The position numbers and the translations under genes were made by a program. Under the pieces are notes generated by a model. The model saw only the letters and a list, made by a program, of their open reading frames with translations, was not told where the DNA came from and searched no databases. A stretch of DNA of 64,000 nt from Putridiphycobacter roseus (GTDB taxonomy: Bacteria > Bacteroidota > Bacteroidia > Flavobacteriales_D > Crocinitomicaceae), in assembly GCF_003234935.1 (NCBI RefSeq), contig NZ_QKSB01000002.1, forward strand, positions 1-64,000, written 5' to 3'. Positions 52,468 through 60,509 of the stretch are shown here, one piece after another; positions within the stretch are counted from its first letter, which is position 1, and every line of letters starts with the position of its first letter.

Positions 52468-52656
52468 TTATTTTTTAAACATTTTTTTATAAATTTTCAC
52501 CAATACACTCCCCAAAAAAGACAAATCTTTCACATTAGAAAACAGGCTAATACTTTGCTTTTCGATAGAAAATACGTCCTCTATTTCCCCTCTATTTAAA
52601 ATAGTTTTGATTTCATTAATCCGTTTAAGTTTTTGAAATTTTTCGATATTATCCAT
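52468..52656 (-). CDS. Small orphan protein in the YtxH/holin/AI-2E operon
   Basis: A 62-aa basic protein of no family I recognise. It reads as a helix (MDNIEKFQKLKRINEIKTIL), an acidic turn (NRGEIEDVFSIE), and a hydrophobic C-terminal helix ending in KIYKKMFKK. No signal peptide is visible. It lies 2 nt downstream of the holin-like gene and 18 nt upstream of the AI-2E gene, so it must be translated from the same mRNA if real. Confidence 0.6.
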   Translation of the reverse strand: MDNIEKFQKLKRINEIKTILNRGEIEDVFSIEKQSISLFSNVKDLSFLGSVLVKIYKKMFKK

Positions 52657-52658
52657 GC

Positions 52659-53012
52659 TTATTTTTTTTCGTAGGTAGAGAGGTAAATCCCAAATAGTAA
52701 ATTTTTAATTGGTCTCAACAATAGTTTTTTGTAAAACAAGAGTAACAATACAAAAACTAAAAGATAGATTCCCATAACGATACCTGTTGCACTTAAATAA
52801 TCACCCGTCAATTGCACTAGCATCATAATAGCCAGAACAGTGAACAAGGCAAGGCAAAAAGTGCCCATAATTACAATTAAAAACCAACTTAAAACTGCAG
52901 AAGAAATATTGATTGTTTTTTCTACGGTTTCCAGTCGTGCTGCTTCAATTTTAGAAGAGGCATAGTTTTCAAATTTGTTTAAAATCTTTTTTATTTTATC
53001 TGTCAGCCCCAT
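52659..53012 (-). CDS. Putative holin-X / Actinobacteria-holin-like membrane protein (phage holin family)
   Basis: 117 aa. A short amphipathic N-terminus (about 1-30) is followed by two transmembrane helices (about 36-66 and 70-95) and a basic cytoplasmic tail. Layout and composition match the putative Actinobacterial holin-X / phage holin family, which is found next to YtxH genes in many genomes outside prophages. Function unknown; a structural or stress role in the membrane is more likely than lysis, as no endolysin gene is near. It lies 2 nt after ytxH. Confidence 0.75.
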   Translation of the reverse strand: MGLTDKIKKILNKFENYASSKIEAARLETVEKTINISSAVLSWFLIVIMGTFCLALFTVLAIMMLVQLTGDYLSATGIVMGIYLLVFVLLLLFYKKLLLRPIKNLLFGIYLSTYEKK

Positions 53013-53014
53013 TT

Positions 53015-53311
53015 TTATGATTTTTCAATTTCTGCTTGTAAGGCTTTTATTTCTGCTAACAAAGCTGCTTTAACTTCATCCTTACCTTCTACTAAACCTT
53101 CTGCTACGCGTTTTTTTAAGGAAGCTAAAATATCAGCCGGCTCAAAGGAATTTACTTTATTTTTAATTTGGTCTTTTACCTCTTCCGCTTTCCCTTTTAA
53201 TAGGTCTCTTGTTTCCGTACCTTTGGCTGGTGCGAATAAAATACCTGCAATTACTCCCATTGCTACTCCTGCACCTGCTGCTAAAATTACTTTACTTGTA
53301 TTACTTTCCAT
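53015..53311 (-). CDS. YtxH domain protein
   Basis: A 98-aa YtxH-type general-stress protein. A Gly/Ala-rich transmembrane segment (ILAAGAGVAMGVIAGILFAP) ends in the AKGTETRDLLKGK motif typical of the family, then a charged coiled helix (GKAEEVKDQIKNKV) to the end (EIKALQAEIEKS). Homologues in Gram-positives belong to the general stress regulon. Here it leads an operon that begins at a predicted sigma-54 promoter and ends with an NtrC-type activator. Confidence 0.9.
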   Translation of the reverse strand: MESNTSKVILAAGAGVAMGVIAGILFAPAKGTETRDLLKGKAEEVKDQIKNKVNSFEPADILASLKKRVAEGLVEGKDEVKAALLAEIKALQAEIEKS

Positions 53312-53357
53312 TTTTAGTTATTTTTAAGATTAATAATTAATTTTCGATTTAGGATGA

Positions 53358-53372
53358 GCAAAAAAAGTGCCT
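53358..53372 (-). promoter_or_regulatory. Predicted sigma-54 (-24/-12) promoter of the ytxH operon
   Basis: The minus strand reads AGGCAC-TTTTT-TTGC. GG and GC are 10 nt apart, and the sequence matches TGGCAC-N5-TTGC except the first base. The start site would be near 53347, about 36 nt before the ytxH ATG. Confidence 0.65.
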
Positions 53373-53573
53373 ACTTAAATAACCCACTAATTAACAACAC
53401 ATAAAGATATCAAGCAAACCTTAAACAAACCAATTATGAGTAACTTTTACCCAAATTCATTGTAGGTTGGGGCGAGATTCACACAATTTAAGTAGAAGTA
53501 TTCCGAGAATAAATCCTTTTTTTTAAAAACAAGTTTATCTTTAACTACACAAGCGAAAACGAAATTCAAATTG

Positions 53574-55004
53574 ATGAAAAAAGTAAAATTATCGGCCCTT
53601 ATTATTGAAGAAAGAGAAGAGGATTACTTATTACTCAAAAACTGCATGTCGGCACTTACTGAGTGGCAAGTTGAAACCCAATGGGCAAAAACATATGAAG
53701 AAGGTGTGGAACATTTTAAAAGTTTAAACATTGATGTCTGCTTTTTGGATACACATTTAGGTAACGAGACAGGAAGTGATTTTTTAAATGAATTGAGTCG
53801 TTTGAAAGAGCATATTCCTATTATTTTGGTGGGTACAAAAAACCAGGTTGACGAATTAATAGAAGATGATGGTGTAGATGATTTTGTAAACCGAAATACG
53901 ATTTCCCCTGCGGTAATTTCAAAATCAATTAAATTTGCCACTGAAACATACAAACAGCAAGAATTATTAAGGGTAGAAAAAGAAAAGTATGTCAATTTAT
54001 TCTCCAATAGTCATGAAGCTATTTTTACAGCAGACAAAAACTTTAAAGTAATTCGTTACAATGAGAGTTTTAAGAATTTGATGCAGTTAGAAAACATCCA
54101 GTCTTTTGACTTTAGAAAAATGATAATCAGTGATGATATTGAAATGTTATTTAAATCTATTTCAAAAAAAACTGGTAAAAACATACAGCGGGCAAAAATA
54201 AAAAATGGTGTTGGCAAAATTTTAGAAGTTTACATTTCTATTTCCACCATCTTATATTCAAAAGACGAAGCTAATTTCCAAGGTGTTATTCATGACATAA
54301 CGGAATTAGAGATTGCAGAAGCGGAAAACATTAGAACTGAAAAATTAGAATTAATGAGTCGTATGGCTAGAATACTAGGGCATGAAGTAAGGAATCCATT
54401 ATCGAATATTATGTTGGCAACGGAAGAAATGAAATTGGAATTTGGAGAAAGCGAGGATGCCAAAATGTTGTTAAACTTAGTACACAGAAATACAAAAAGA
54501 ATATCTACTCTAATTGATAATTTTTTAAAAAACACAAGAAATTCAAAGATTGCCAAACAAGATATATTTATAGAAAATGCCTTAAAAAACGCCATTAACA
54601 ACTGTAAAGACAGAATCACGCTTAAAAAGATCGATTTTATAAATGAAGGTTTAGCACAAGAATCAAAAATTTATGGGGATAAAGAGCAATTAACTATTGC
54701 TTTTACAAATATCATTATTAATGCCATAGAAGCGCTGGATCAAACTGAAAACCCCAAAATAATTATTGCACTAAATAGCACCTCTACAGAGGTTGAAGTA
54801 GGAATTAGTGATAATGGTATTGGAATGAGTCCTGAAGTGCAAGAAAACTTATTTACTCCTTTTTACAGTTCCAAACAAGGTGGTTTAGGTCTTGGTATGG
54901 CGAATACAAAAAACATATTTGATGTACACAAAGCTAAAGTATCCGTTGATTCTACTTCAAATGCAGGAACCCGATTTAAAATTGTATTTAAATTAAACCA
55001 ATAA
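53574..55004 (+). CDS. Sensor histidine kinase with N-terminal receiver and PAS domains
   Basis: 476 aa from ATG 53574 (TTG one codon earlier is less likely). Receiver domain with Asp59 in CFLDTHLGNETGSD (about 1-125), PAS domain (about 145-250, FSNSHEAIFTADKNFKVIRY), HisKA with the phospho-His in ILGHEVRNPLSNIML, and HATPase with N box IIINAIEALDQ, G1 DNGIGMSPEV and G2 GGLGLGMANT. No transmembrane helix, so it is cytoplasmic and senses an internal signal or an upstream phosphoryl group. It is divergent from the ytxH operon and is the likely cognate kinase of the NtrC-type regulator. Confidence 0.93.
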   Translation: MKKVKLSALIIEEREEDYLLLKNCMSALTEWQVETQWAKTYEEGVEHFKSLNIDVCFLDTHLGNETGSDFLNELSRLKEHIPIILVGTKNQVDELIEDDGVDDFVNRNTISPAVISKSIKFATETYKQQELLRVEKEKYVNLFSNSHEAIFTADKNFKVIRYNESFKNLMQLENIQSFDFRKMIISDDIEMLFKSISKKTGKNIQRAKIKNGVGKILEVYISISTILYSKDEANFQGVIHDITELEIAEAENIRTEKLELMSRMARILGHEVRNPLSNIMLATEEMKLEFGESEDAKMLLNLVHRNTKRISTLIDNFLKNTRNSKIAKQDIFIENALKNAINNCKDRITLKKIDFINEGLAQESKIYGDKEQLTIAFTNIIINAIEALDQTENPKIIIALNSTSTEVEVGISDNGIGMSPEVQENLFTPFYSSKQGGLGLGMANTKNIFDVHKAKVSVDSTSNAGTRFKIVFKLNQ

Positions 55005-55016
55005 GTGGAAATATAT

Positions 55017-55038
55017 TACCCATTTAACGGGTACTTTT
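55017..55038 (+). terminator. Weak terminator after the sensor kinase gene
   Basis: TACCC-atttaac-GGGTA followed by CTTTTTAC, 12 nt after the stop. The 5-bp stem is short, so it is only a likely terminator. Confidence 0.45.
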
Positions 55039-55123
55039 TACACACAGCACATCATCTGAAAACAATAAACAACTATACTTCAACAACTTTAGATTAGGGC
55101 AAGATATTTTCATACCTAGTTGT

Positions 55124-56005
55124 ATGAGAGAAGAAATAAAGATGATAGGAAGTAAATTGGATGATTGGTATGCAATGTTCATTAAAATGTTACCAAATAT
55201 TTTATTGGCCATAGCGGTAAGTGTTGGGGTCTACTTCTTATCCAAAGGCATTAAAATCATATTTCAAAAATATTTATTGGCGAAATGGGACAACAAGGAA
55301 TTAAAAGCAATCTTCGCCAAGGTATTACAAATAGTAATCATTTCATTTGGTTTATTATTTGCGCTGTCCATAGTTAACTTAGATAAAACAGTTACTTCTA
55401 TTTTGGCAGGAGTTGGTATTGCAGGTATAGCTGTTGGTTTTGCTTTTCAGGACATAGCTGCTAACTTTATTTCGGGATTATTTATGGCTTCTAACAAGCC
55501 ATTTACAATAGGAGACGTAATAGACACAGGAGCGATTTCGGGCACTGTTAAACAACTTAAACTAAGAACTACAGTAGTACGCACATTTCAAGGGAATGAT
55601 GTCATTATACCAAATAATCAGATTTTTCAAAACCCTTTAATTAATTATTCCAGCAGTCCGGAAAGAAGAATAGATTTAGACGTTGGCGTTTCTTATGGTT
55701 CAAATTTAAGTCAAGTTACCCAATTAACGGTTGAAGCCATAAAGACTTTGGAAGGGATTATGCAAGATAAGCCCATTGAAGTTTTTTACAATGAATTTGG
55801 TGGATCATCCATTAACTTTACGGTAAGGTTTTGGACTGCAAATACACACGCCAGCAATTTTGTATTGTTAAAAAGTCAAGCAGTAGAAGCCATTAAAACA
55901 AAGTATGACGAACATCAAATTGATATTCCTTTTCCTATTCGAACACTAGACCTTTCTAAAAGCAAAGAAATTTTAGAAAGTTTAAACAATGAAAAAGCAT
56001 CCTAA
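55124..56005 (+). CDS. Second MscS-family mechanosensitive channel
   Basis: 293 aa. Transmembrane helices at about 25-45, 68-92 and 97-125. The pore helix is ILAGVGIAGIAVGFAFQDIA, with ANFISGLFMASNKPFTIGDV as the start of the beta domain. The cytoplasmic vestibule continues to PIRTLDLSKSKEI. It differs clearly from the first MscS (29.4 kb), so it is a paralogue, not a copy. Its neighbours are the stress two-component genes, and it may be cotranscribed with or regulated like the sensor kinase. Confidence 0.94.
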   Translation: MREEIKMIGSKLDDWYAMFIKMLPNILLAIAVSVGVYFLSKGIKIIFQKYLLAKWDNKELKAIFAKVLQIVIISFGLLFALSIVNLDKTVTSILAGVGIAGIAVGFAFQDIAANFISGLFMASNKPFTIGDVIDTGAISGTVKQLKLRTTVVRTFQGNDVIIPNNQIFQNPLINYSSSPERRIDLDVGVSYGSNLSQVTQLTVEAIKTLEGIMQDKPIEVFYNEFGGSSINFTVRFWTANTHASNFVLLKSQAVEAIKTKYDEHQIDIPFPIRTLDLSKSKEILESLNNEKAS

Positions 56006-56121
56006 TCTATTTTACATAAATAAAAGGAAGGGCAGACTAATATTTGCCTTTTTTTCATTTACATAAGTTTTTCTGTAACTTTAACAGTAATAGTTGTTCT
56101 ACTTTTATTATTAAACTTTGT

Positions 56122-57042
56122 ATGCATACATCTAAATACTTTTTTGTTACCTTCATTTTTAGTTTACTTTTTATTTCAACGACCTTAAAAAATAAGCAGA
56201 AAAACAATCCACCGCCTGGCACGCTTCAAATAAGTAATAATTTATTTATAGATAAGACAGAAATCACCAACTTCAGTTGGTTAGAATTCATGCATTGGAC
56301 CCAGAAAATATTTGGTAAAAACGCGCAGGAATATCATTTTATCTTACCCGACACTACAGTTTGGTTAGATTTAGATAGCATTTACCATAACTATACTTCC
56401 ACTTACTTAAGAAGTCCAAAATACAGAAATTACCCAGTAGTTGGCGTCACCTATTTACAGGCGCTCTCCTATTCCTTGTGGCGCTCGGATCGTGTGATGG
56501 AATTTACCTTAATAAAAAATAAAATAATCAAACCTAATAAATCAACTGCTGCAGATTCCACCTTCAGTATTACCAAGTATTTTAATGGCAATTATTTAGG
56601 CATGACACCAGACCCTAGGTTTATGTCTTACCCTAAATACAGTTTACCAACGCCACAACAGTATAAAATCATTCAAGAAAAATCAGACTCTATTAATCAA
56701 AAAAACTTGGCCCTATGCAAGCCTAAAACCATCAAAAAGGCTCCTTCACTTAACTGTCTTTGTCCATTGCACCAAATGGCAATATCTGAAAGCGAAATGG
56801 AAAAAAACGAAACCTTTGTGCGAAACAGTAATGGAGACTTGTGCAAAGACTTTTTTATTGCCCATTTAAAAAGTAATGTAAGCGAACTGACATTTATCCA
56901 TGGTATTTTATATGGTTATAATTTTGAAAAAAGCTGTGAAAATCGCAGTAATTTACTTTGGCGGTCATCACAGTTAAAAAGTGCGACAATAGGTTTTAGA
57001 AATGTATGTTCTTACCAAACTTGGCATACAAAGCAACCATAA
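56122..57042 (+). CDS. Formylglycine-generating/SUMF1-like protein, exported
   Basis: 306 aa from ATG 56122; the longer frame to 56044 starts at TTG in a low-complexity tract and is rejected. An N-terminal hydrophobic segment (YFFVTFIFSLLFIST) is a signal or membrane anchor. Then a SUMF1/FGE-type fold is visible: NNLFIDKTEITNFSWLEFMH, YPVVGVTYLQALSYSLWRSD, SNVSELTFIHGILYGYNFE and the closing SSQLKSATIGFRNVC. The middle (about 205-235) is Cys-rich. GldK/GldJ-like T9SS proteins share this fold, but it is short for them. Catalysis is doubtful, as the FGE cysteine pair is not evident. Confidence 0.7.
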   Translation: MHTSKYFFVTFIFSLLFISTTLKNKQKNNPPPGTLQISNNLFIDKTEITNFSWLEFMHWTQKIFGKNAQEYHFILPDTTVWLDLDSIYHNYTSTYLRSPKYRNYPVVGVTYLQALSYSLWRSDRVMEFTLIKNKIIKPNKSTAADSTFSITKYFNGNYLGMTPDPRFMSYPKYSLPTPQQYKIIQEKSDSINQKNLALCKPKTIKKAPSLNCLCPLHQMAISESEMEKNETFVRNSNGDLCKDFFIAHLKSNVSELTFIHGILYGYNFEKSCENRSNLLWRSSQLKSATIGFRNVCSYQTWHTKQP

Positions 57043-57252
57043 ATAATGGCCCTAAAGATTATTTCCATAGCCATTTAGCTACATGGCTTATTTTTCTTAT
57101 AAATTGCTGCATTACCGAATACTTATTTTGGGATTTTAACCTTACCGATAAATAAACAAATCATACATTTAATCTTAATAACCAAAATATTAATTGCTTA
57201 AAAGATAAAATTCATATATTTATAGACCATAACGACATAAAATCCCCACATT

Positions 57253-58794
57253 TTGAAATATTATTTATTTCTAATCTTGTTTTTTACTTGCTTTTTCAAT
57301 TTTGGACAAAAAATTGAATTTACTGCTATAGAGAAAAATTGGATTGCAGCCCATCCTATCATTCATTTTGGTTACGTACCTGATTGGGCCCCTTATGAGT
57401 TTTATGAAAATAGCAAACATTCAGGAATCGTTAGTGAATATGTTAAAATAATATCTAAAGAAACAGGTATCACCCTTTTACCACTAATTGGCACTACATG
57501 GGAAGAAACCATTTCAGGACTAAAAAGTGGTACCATCAATATGGCTTCTAGTTGCGCCATCAATAAAGAGCGGAATAAATATTTAAAATTTACAGAACCA
57601 ATCATATCTGACCCAATCATAATTGCTACTAAAATAAATGAAAATTCTATAGTAAAACTGGAGGATTTAATGAATAAAACCATTGGTTTACCCCAAGGGT
57701 TTTGGACCATTGATTTGATAGCTGAAGAATACAAAAATATTAAAATAGTAGAATACAAAACTATAAGTGAATGTTTGAGTGCCTTAAGTTTTGGAGAGAT
57801 AGATGCGGTTGTCGGAAGCCTAGGCGTTATCAGTTATCAAATGAACCACAAAGGTTATACTAATTTAAAAATAGCTGGACCGAGTAATTATGACCCAGTT
57901 CAAATAGCCATGGCATTTACACCGCACTATGAAGTATTTAGGGATATTTGTCAGAAGGTAATAAAAAACATCAGTAAACAAGATAGAGCTCGAATCCGCA
58001 AAGACTGGATCTCCATTCAATACGACCATGCATTCAATTGGTCAAAAGCATTTGTTTGGCTTATCATAGCTTCCGGAGTCATCATTCTATTATTTATCTT
58101 ATTTTATTTTTGGAATCGCTCTTTAACAAATCAAATTTCAGAAAAAGAAAGGGTACAAGGCGAGTTAGAAATTGCATTAAATGAAACAGAAAAACGAGAG
58201 AAAGAAAAGGAAATATTATTACAAGAAATTCACCACAGGGTGAAAAATAACTTGCAAATTATTATCAGTTTAATGCGCTTACAAGTCCGTTCCGATTTAG
58301 ACGAAAAGACCAGTGCGGCCATGAATAAAACGATTGATCGCATCAAAGCTATTGCCTTGATACATGATAAAATCTATAATGCGGATAATTTGTCAAATTT
58401 CTCGACCCAAGAGTATATTGAAACCCTTGCCAATGAATTAATAGATAATTTTACTGCAGCCCAAAAAATAAAATTAGAAGTTTCAACAGCTGTTAAATAC
58501 ATTAACTTAAAAACCATTGTACCCATTGCCTTAATTCTAAACGAATTAATCACAAACAGTATTAAATATGGCTTAAAAGACAAGAAAACAGGTAAAATAA
58601 TGATTCACCTTAAGGAAGAAAACAGCAAACTAATGATGATGTATTTCGACAATGGAAATTGGATTGAAAATAAGAATTCTAATAATTTTGGCACTTCCCT
58701 AATAGAGATTTTCACAGAGCAACTAGATGGTTTTTATGATTTAGAAAAAACGGATCACGGGACTACTTATCATTTTGAATTCGAAAATTTATAA
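57253..58794 (+). CDS. Sensor kinase with periplasmic SBP_bac_3 domain and HisKA_2 (HWE-like) kinase
   Basis: 513 aa. Signal peptide, then a periplasmic solute-binding domain (about 20-255; HFGYVPDWAPYEFY, INMASSCAINKERNKYLKF), one transmembrane helix (about 268-292, WLIIASGVIILLFILFYF), then a HisKA_2 domain with EIHHRVKNNLQIIISLMRLQ (about 323-342) and HATPase (LILNELITNSIKYGLKD). The start is TTG at 57253; an ATG in frame is not available. Ligand unknown. The next gene encodes a SpoIIE-type phosphatase, so a phosphorelay controlling PP2C-type output is possible. Confidence 0.9.
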   Translation: MKYYLFLILFFTCFFNFGQKIEFTAIEKNWIAAHPIIHFGYVPDWAPYEFYENSKHSGIVSEYVKIISKETGITLLPLIGTTWEETISGLKSGTINMASSCAINKERNKYLKFTEPIISDPIIIATKINENSIVKLEDLMNKTIGLPQGFWTIDLIAEEYKNIKIVEYKTISECLSALSFGEIDAVVGSLGVISYQMNHKGYTNLKIAGPSNYDPVQIAMAFTPHYEVFRDICQKVIKNISKQDRARIRKDWISIQYDHAFNWSKAFVWLIIASGVIILLFILFYFWNRSLTNQISEKERVQGELEIALNETEKREKEKEILLQEIHHRVKNNLQIIISLMRLQVRSDLDEKTSAAMNKTIDRIKAIALIHDKIYNADNLSNFSTQEYIETLANELIDNFTAAQKIKLEVSTAVKYINLKTIVPIALILNELITNSIKYGLKDKKTGKIMIHLKEENSKLMMMYFDNGNWIENKNSNNFGTSLIEIFTEQLDGFYDLEKTDHGTTYHFEFENL

Positions 58795-58912
58795 GCAGTA
58801 TAAAACGTGTTAAAATTTGGCTAATAAATGATAACATTAATTTAGTATTGGTTTAAAATTCAAAACCACATATTCTCTTTTCTTTACCATTGCTAAAAAC
58901 CCCGATAAAGCA

Positions 58913-59701
58913 ATGATAACAGAATATAAAAAATTTACAGAACCAGCTTCTGCTGAGTTAGAAACAGCAAGAACCATACAAGAAGGTTTATTACCAAAGC
59001 CTAGACATTTTCAAAGACTTTTTAATGACTCTTTCGTATTAGACATTCCGCTTAATATAATTTCGGGTGATTTTTATTGGATTGGCGCAAAAAACGACTT
59101 ATCCTATGCGGTAATTGGTGACTGTACAGGACACGGTACTGCAGCCGCATTATTATCCGTATTGGCCATTAATTTATTTGAATATACCATCATGAATAAA
59201 GGTTTAAAAAAAACCTATAAAATATTACAAGAGGTAGATAAGCGTTTTATTGAAAGTTTTAAAAACATAGAAGAAGAAAACTTTGATAATCCTTGGATAG
59301 ACTTATCTATTGTATGCATTGACAAGAAAAAATCGAAGCTATATTTTTCCTCTGCAAATCACAAATTAATCCATATTAGTAAACAAGCCGAAATGCAGGT
59401 TATAAAAGGCAATAAGTATCCAATTGGCGGGTGGCAAATGGAACAGAATAGAACATTTGACCCTCAAATAATTGATTATCAACCTGGAGATATTATTTTT
59501 ATGGGGTCAGATGGTTTTCAAGACCAATTTGGTGGACCAAAATTTAAAAAATATAAATTAAAAAGACTCAACAACTTATTACAGTCCAACTTTAACTTAC
59601 CCTTTAACCAACTAAAAACACTATTAGAATTTGAATTTAATGCTTGGAAAGGTGATAATTTTCAAGTAGATGATGTTTGTTTAATGGGTATTAAATTGTA
59701 A
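58913..59701 (+). CDS. SpoIIE-type PP2C phosphatase
   Basis: A 262-aa Mn-dependent Ser/Thr phosphatase domain. The N-terminal linker ELETARTIQEGLLPKP precedes the catalytic core: IISGDFYWIG (metal Asp), VIGDCTGHGTAAALLSVLA and FMGSDGFQDQFGGPK (second metal site). Such proteins dephosphorylate anti-sigma antagonists or other regulators. There is no attached sensor domain, so it must receive its signal from a partner, perhaps the sensor kinase gene 120 nt upstream. Confidence 0.9.
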   Translation: MITEYKKFTEPASAELETARTIQEGLLPKPRHFQRLFNDSFVLDIPLNIISGDFYWIGAKNDLSYAVIGDCTGHGTAAALLSVLAINLFEYTIMNKGLKKTYKILQEVDKRFIESFKNIEEENFDNPWIDLSIVCIDKKKSKLYFSSANHKLIHISKQAEMQVIKGNKYPIGGWQMEQNRTFDPQIIDYQPGDIIFMGSDGFQDQFGGPKFKKYKLKRLNNLLQSNFNLPFNQLKTLLEFEFNAWKGDNFQVDDVCLMGIKL

Positions 59702-59720
59702 ATTTTAGACATGACAACTG

Positions 59721-59752
59721 TGGCTAATCATTTGCAGGTTTAGCCTTACTTT
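59721..59752 (+). promoter_or_regulatory. Ambiguous element: terminator hairpin or sigma-54 promoter
   Basis: GGCTAA and TTAGCC pair around a loop, followed by TTACTTTTATTTTT, which would terminate the phosphatase gene. The same stretch reads TGGCTAATCATTTGCA, with GG and GC 10 nt apart, so it also fits a -24/-12 sigma-54 site before the OmpR gene. I cannot decide between them. Confidence 0.4.
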
Positions 59753-59760
59753 TATTTTTG
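59753..59760 (+). promoter_or_regulatory. Possible -7 element of the OmpR-type gene
   Basis: TATTTTTG fits TAnnTTTG, 68 nt before the ATG at 59829, just after the preceding hairpin. Confidence 0.4.
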
Positions 59761-59828
59761 GCATAAAGGAGCTACACTTTATCCTAAATTAATCCTAAAT
59801 TCAGACTTAATTTTACACAAAAAGTCCC

Positions 59829-60509
59829 ATGAAAATACTTTTGATTGAAGACAATGAAGCACTTAATGAAAGCATCACCAATGCCATCACCAATGCTGGT
59901 TTTTATTGTGAATCAGTGTTCAATTATCGAATGGCAAGTGAAAAAATAGCAATATATGAATACGACTTAATTATCATTGACATCAATTTACCAGACGGCA
60001 GTGGATTAGATTTAATTAAGGCATCAAAGAAAAAGTCACCACTCACAGGCAACATAGTCATTTCCGCAAGAAATTCTACTGATCAAAAAGTACAAGGATT
60101 AGAATTAGGAGCAGATGATTATATCACCAAGCCTTTTGCCAATGCAGAATTAATTGCGCGCATTAAATCTTTATTGAGAAGAAGTAAATTTGATGGATCA
60201 AATATCCTTCATTTTAATGCCATAAAAATTGACTTAAATGAAAGAGTTACTTGGGTAAACGAACAGCCCATTAAATTGACGAAAAGTGAATTTGATATGC
60301 TCATTTTTTTTATCTCTAATGTAAATCGTGTACTCACAAAGGAAGCGATTGCAGAACACATCTGGGGGGACAATATGGACCTTTCGGATTCCTTTGATTT
60401 TATATATTCTCACATCAAAAATATTAGAAAAAAAATCCAAGAAAAAGGTGGTGAAAATTACATTAAAGCGGTCTATGGTATCGGTTACAAATTCACTGCA
60501 AATTCATGA
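59829..60509 (+). CDS. OmpR/PhoB-family response regulator
   Basis: A 226-aa DNA-binding response regulator. Receiver domain with Asp51 in IIIDINLPDGSGLDLI, acidic pocket EDN (8-10) and Lys in YITKPFANAE. A winged-helix trans_reg_C domain covers about 128-226 (TKSEFDMLIFFISNVNRVLT, IWGDNMDLSDSFDFIYSHIK, GIGYKFTANS). It overlaps the following kinase gene by 4 nt (ATGA), which pairs them firmly. Confidence 0.95.
   Translation: MKILLIEDNEALNESITNAITNAGFYCESVFNYRMASEKIAIYEYDLIIIDINLPDGSGLDLIKASKKKSPLTGNIVISARNSTDQKVQGLELGADDYITKPFANAELIARIKSLLRRSKFDGSNILHFNAIKIDLNERVTWVNEQPIKLTKSEFDMLIFFISNVNRVLTKEAIAEHIWGDNMDLSDSFDFIYSHIKNIRKKIQEKGGENYIKAVYGIGYKFTANS

Noticed and set aside
52659..53012. Prophage remnant suggested by the holin-like protein
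   Set aside because: No other phage gene, integrase or attachment site is near; this holin-X family is common next to ytxH outside prophages.
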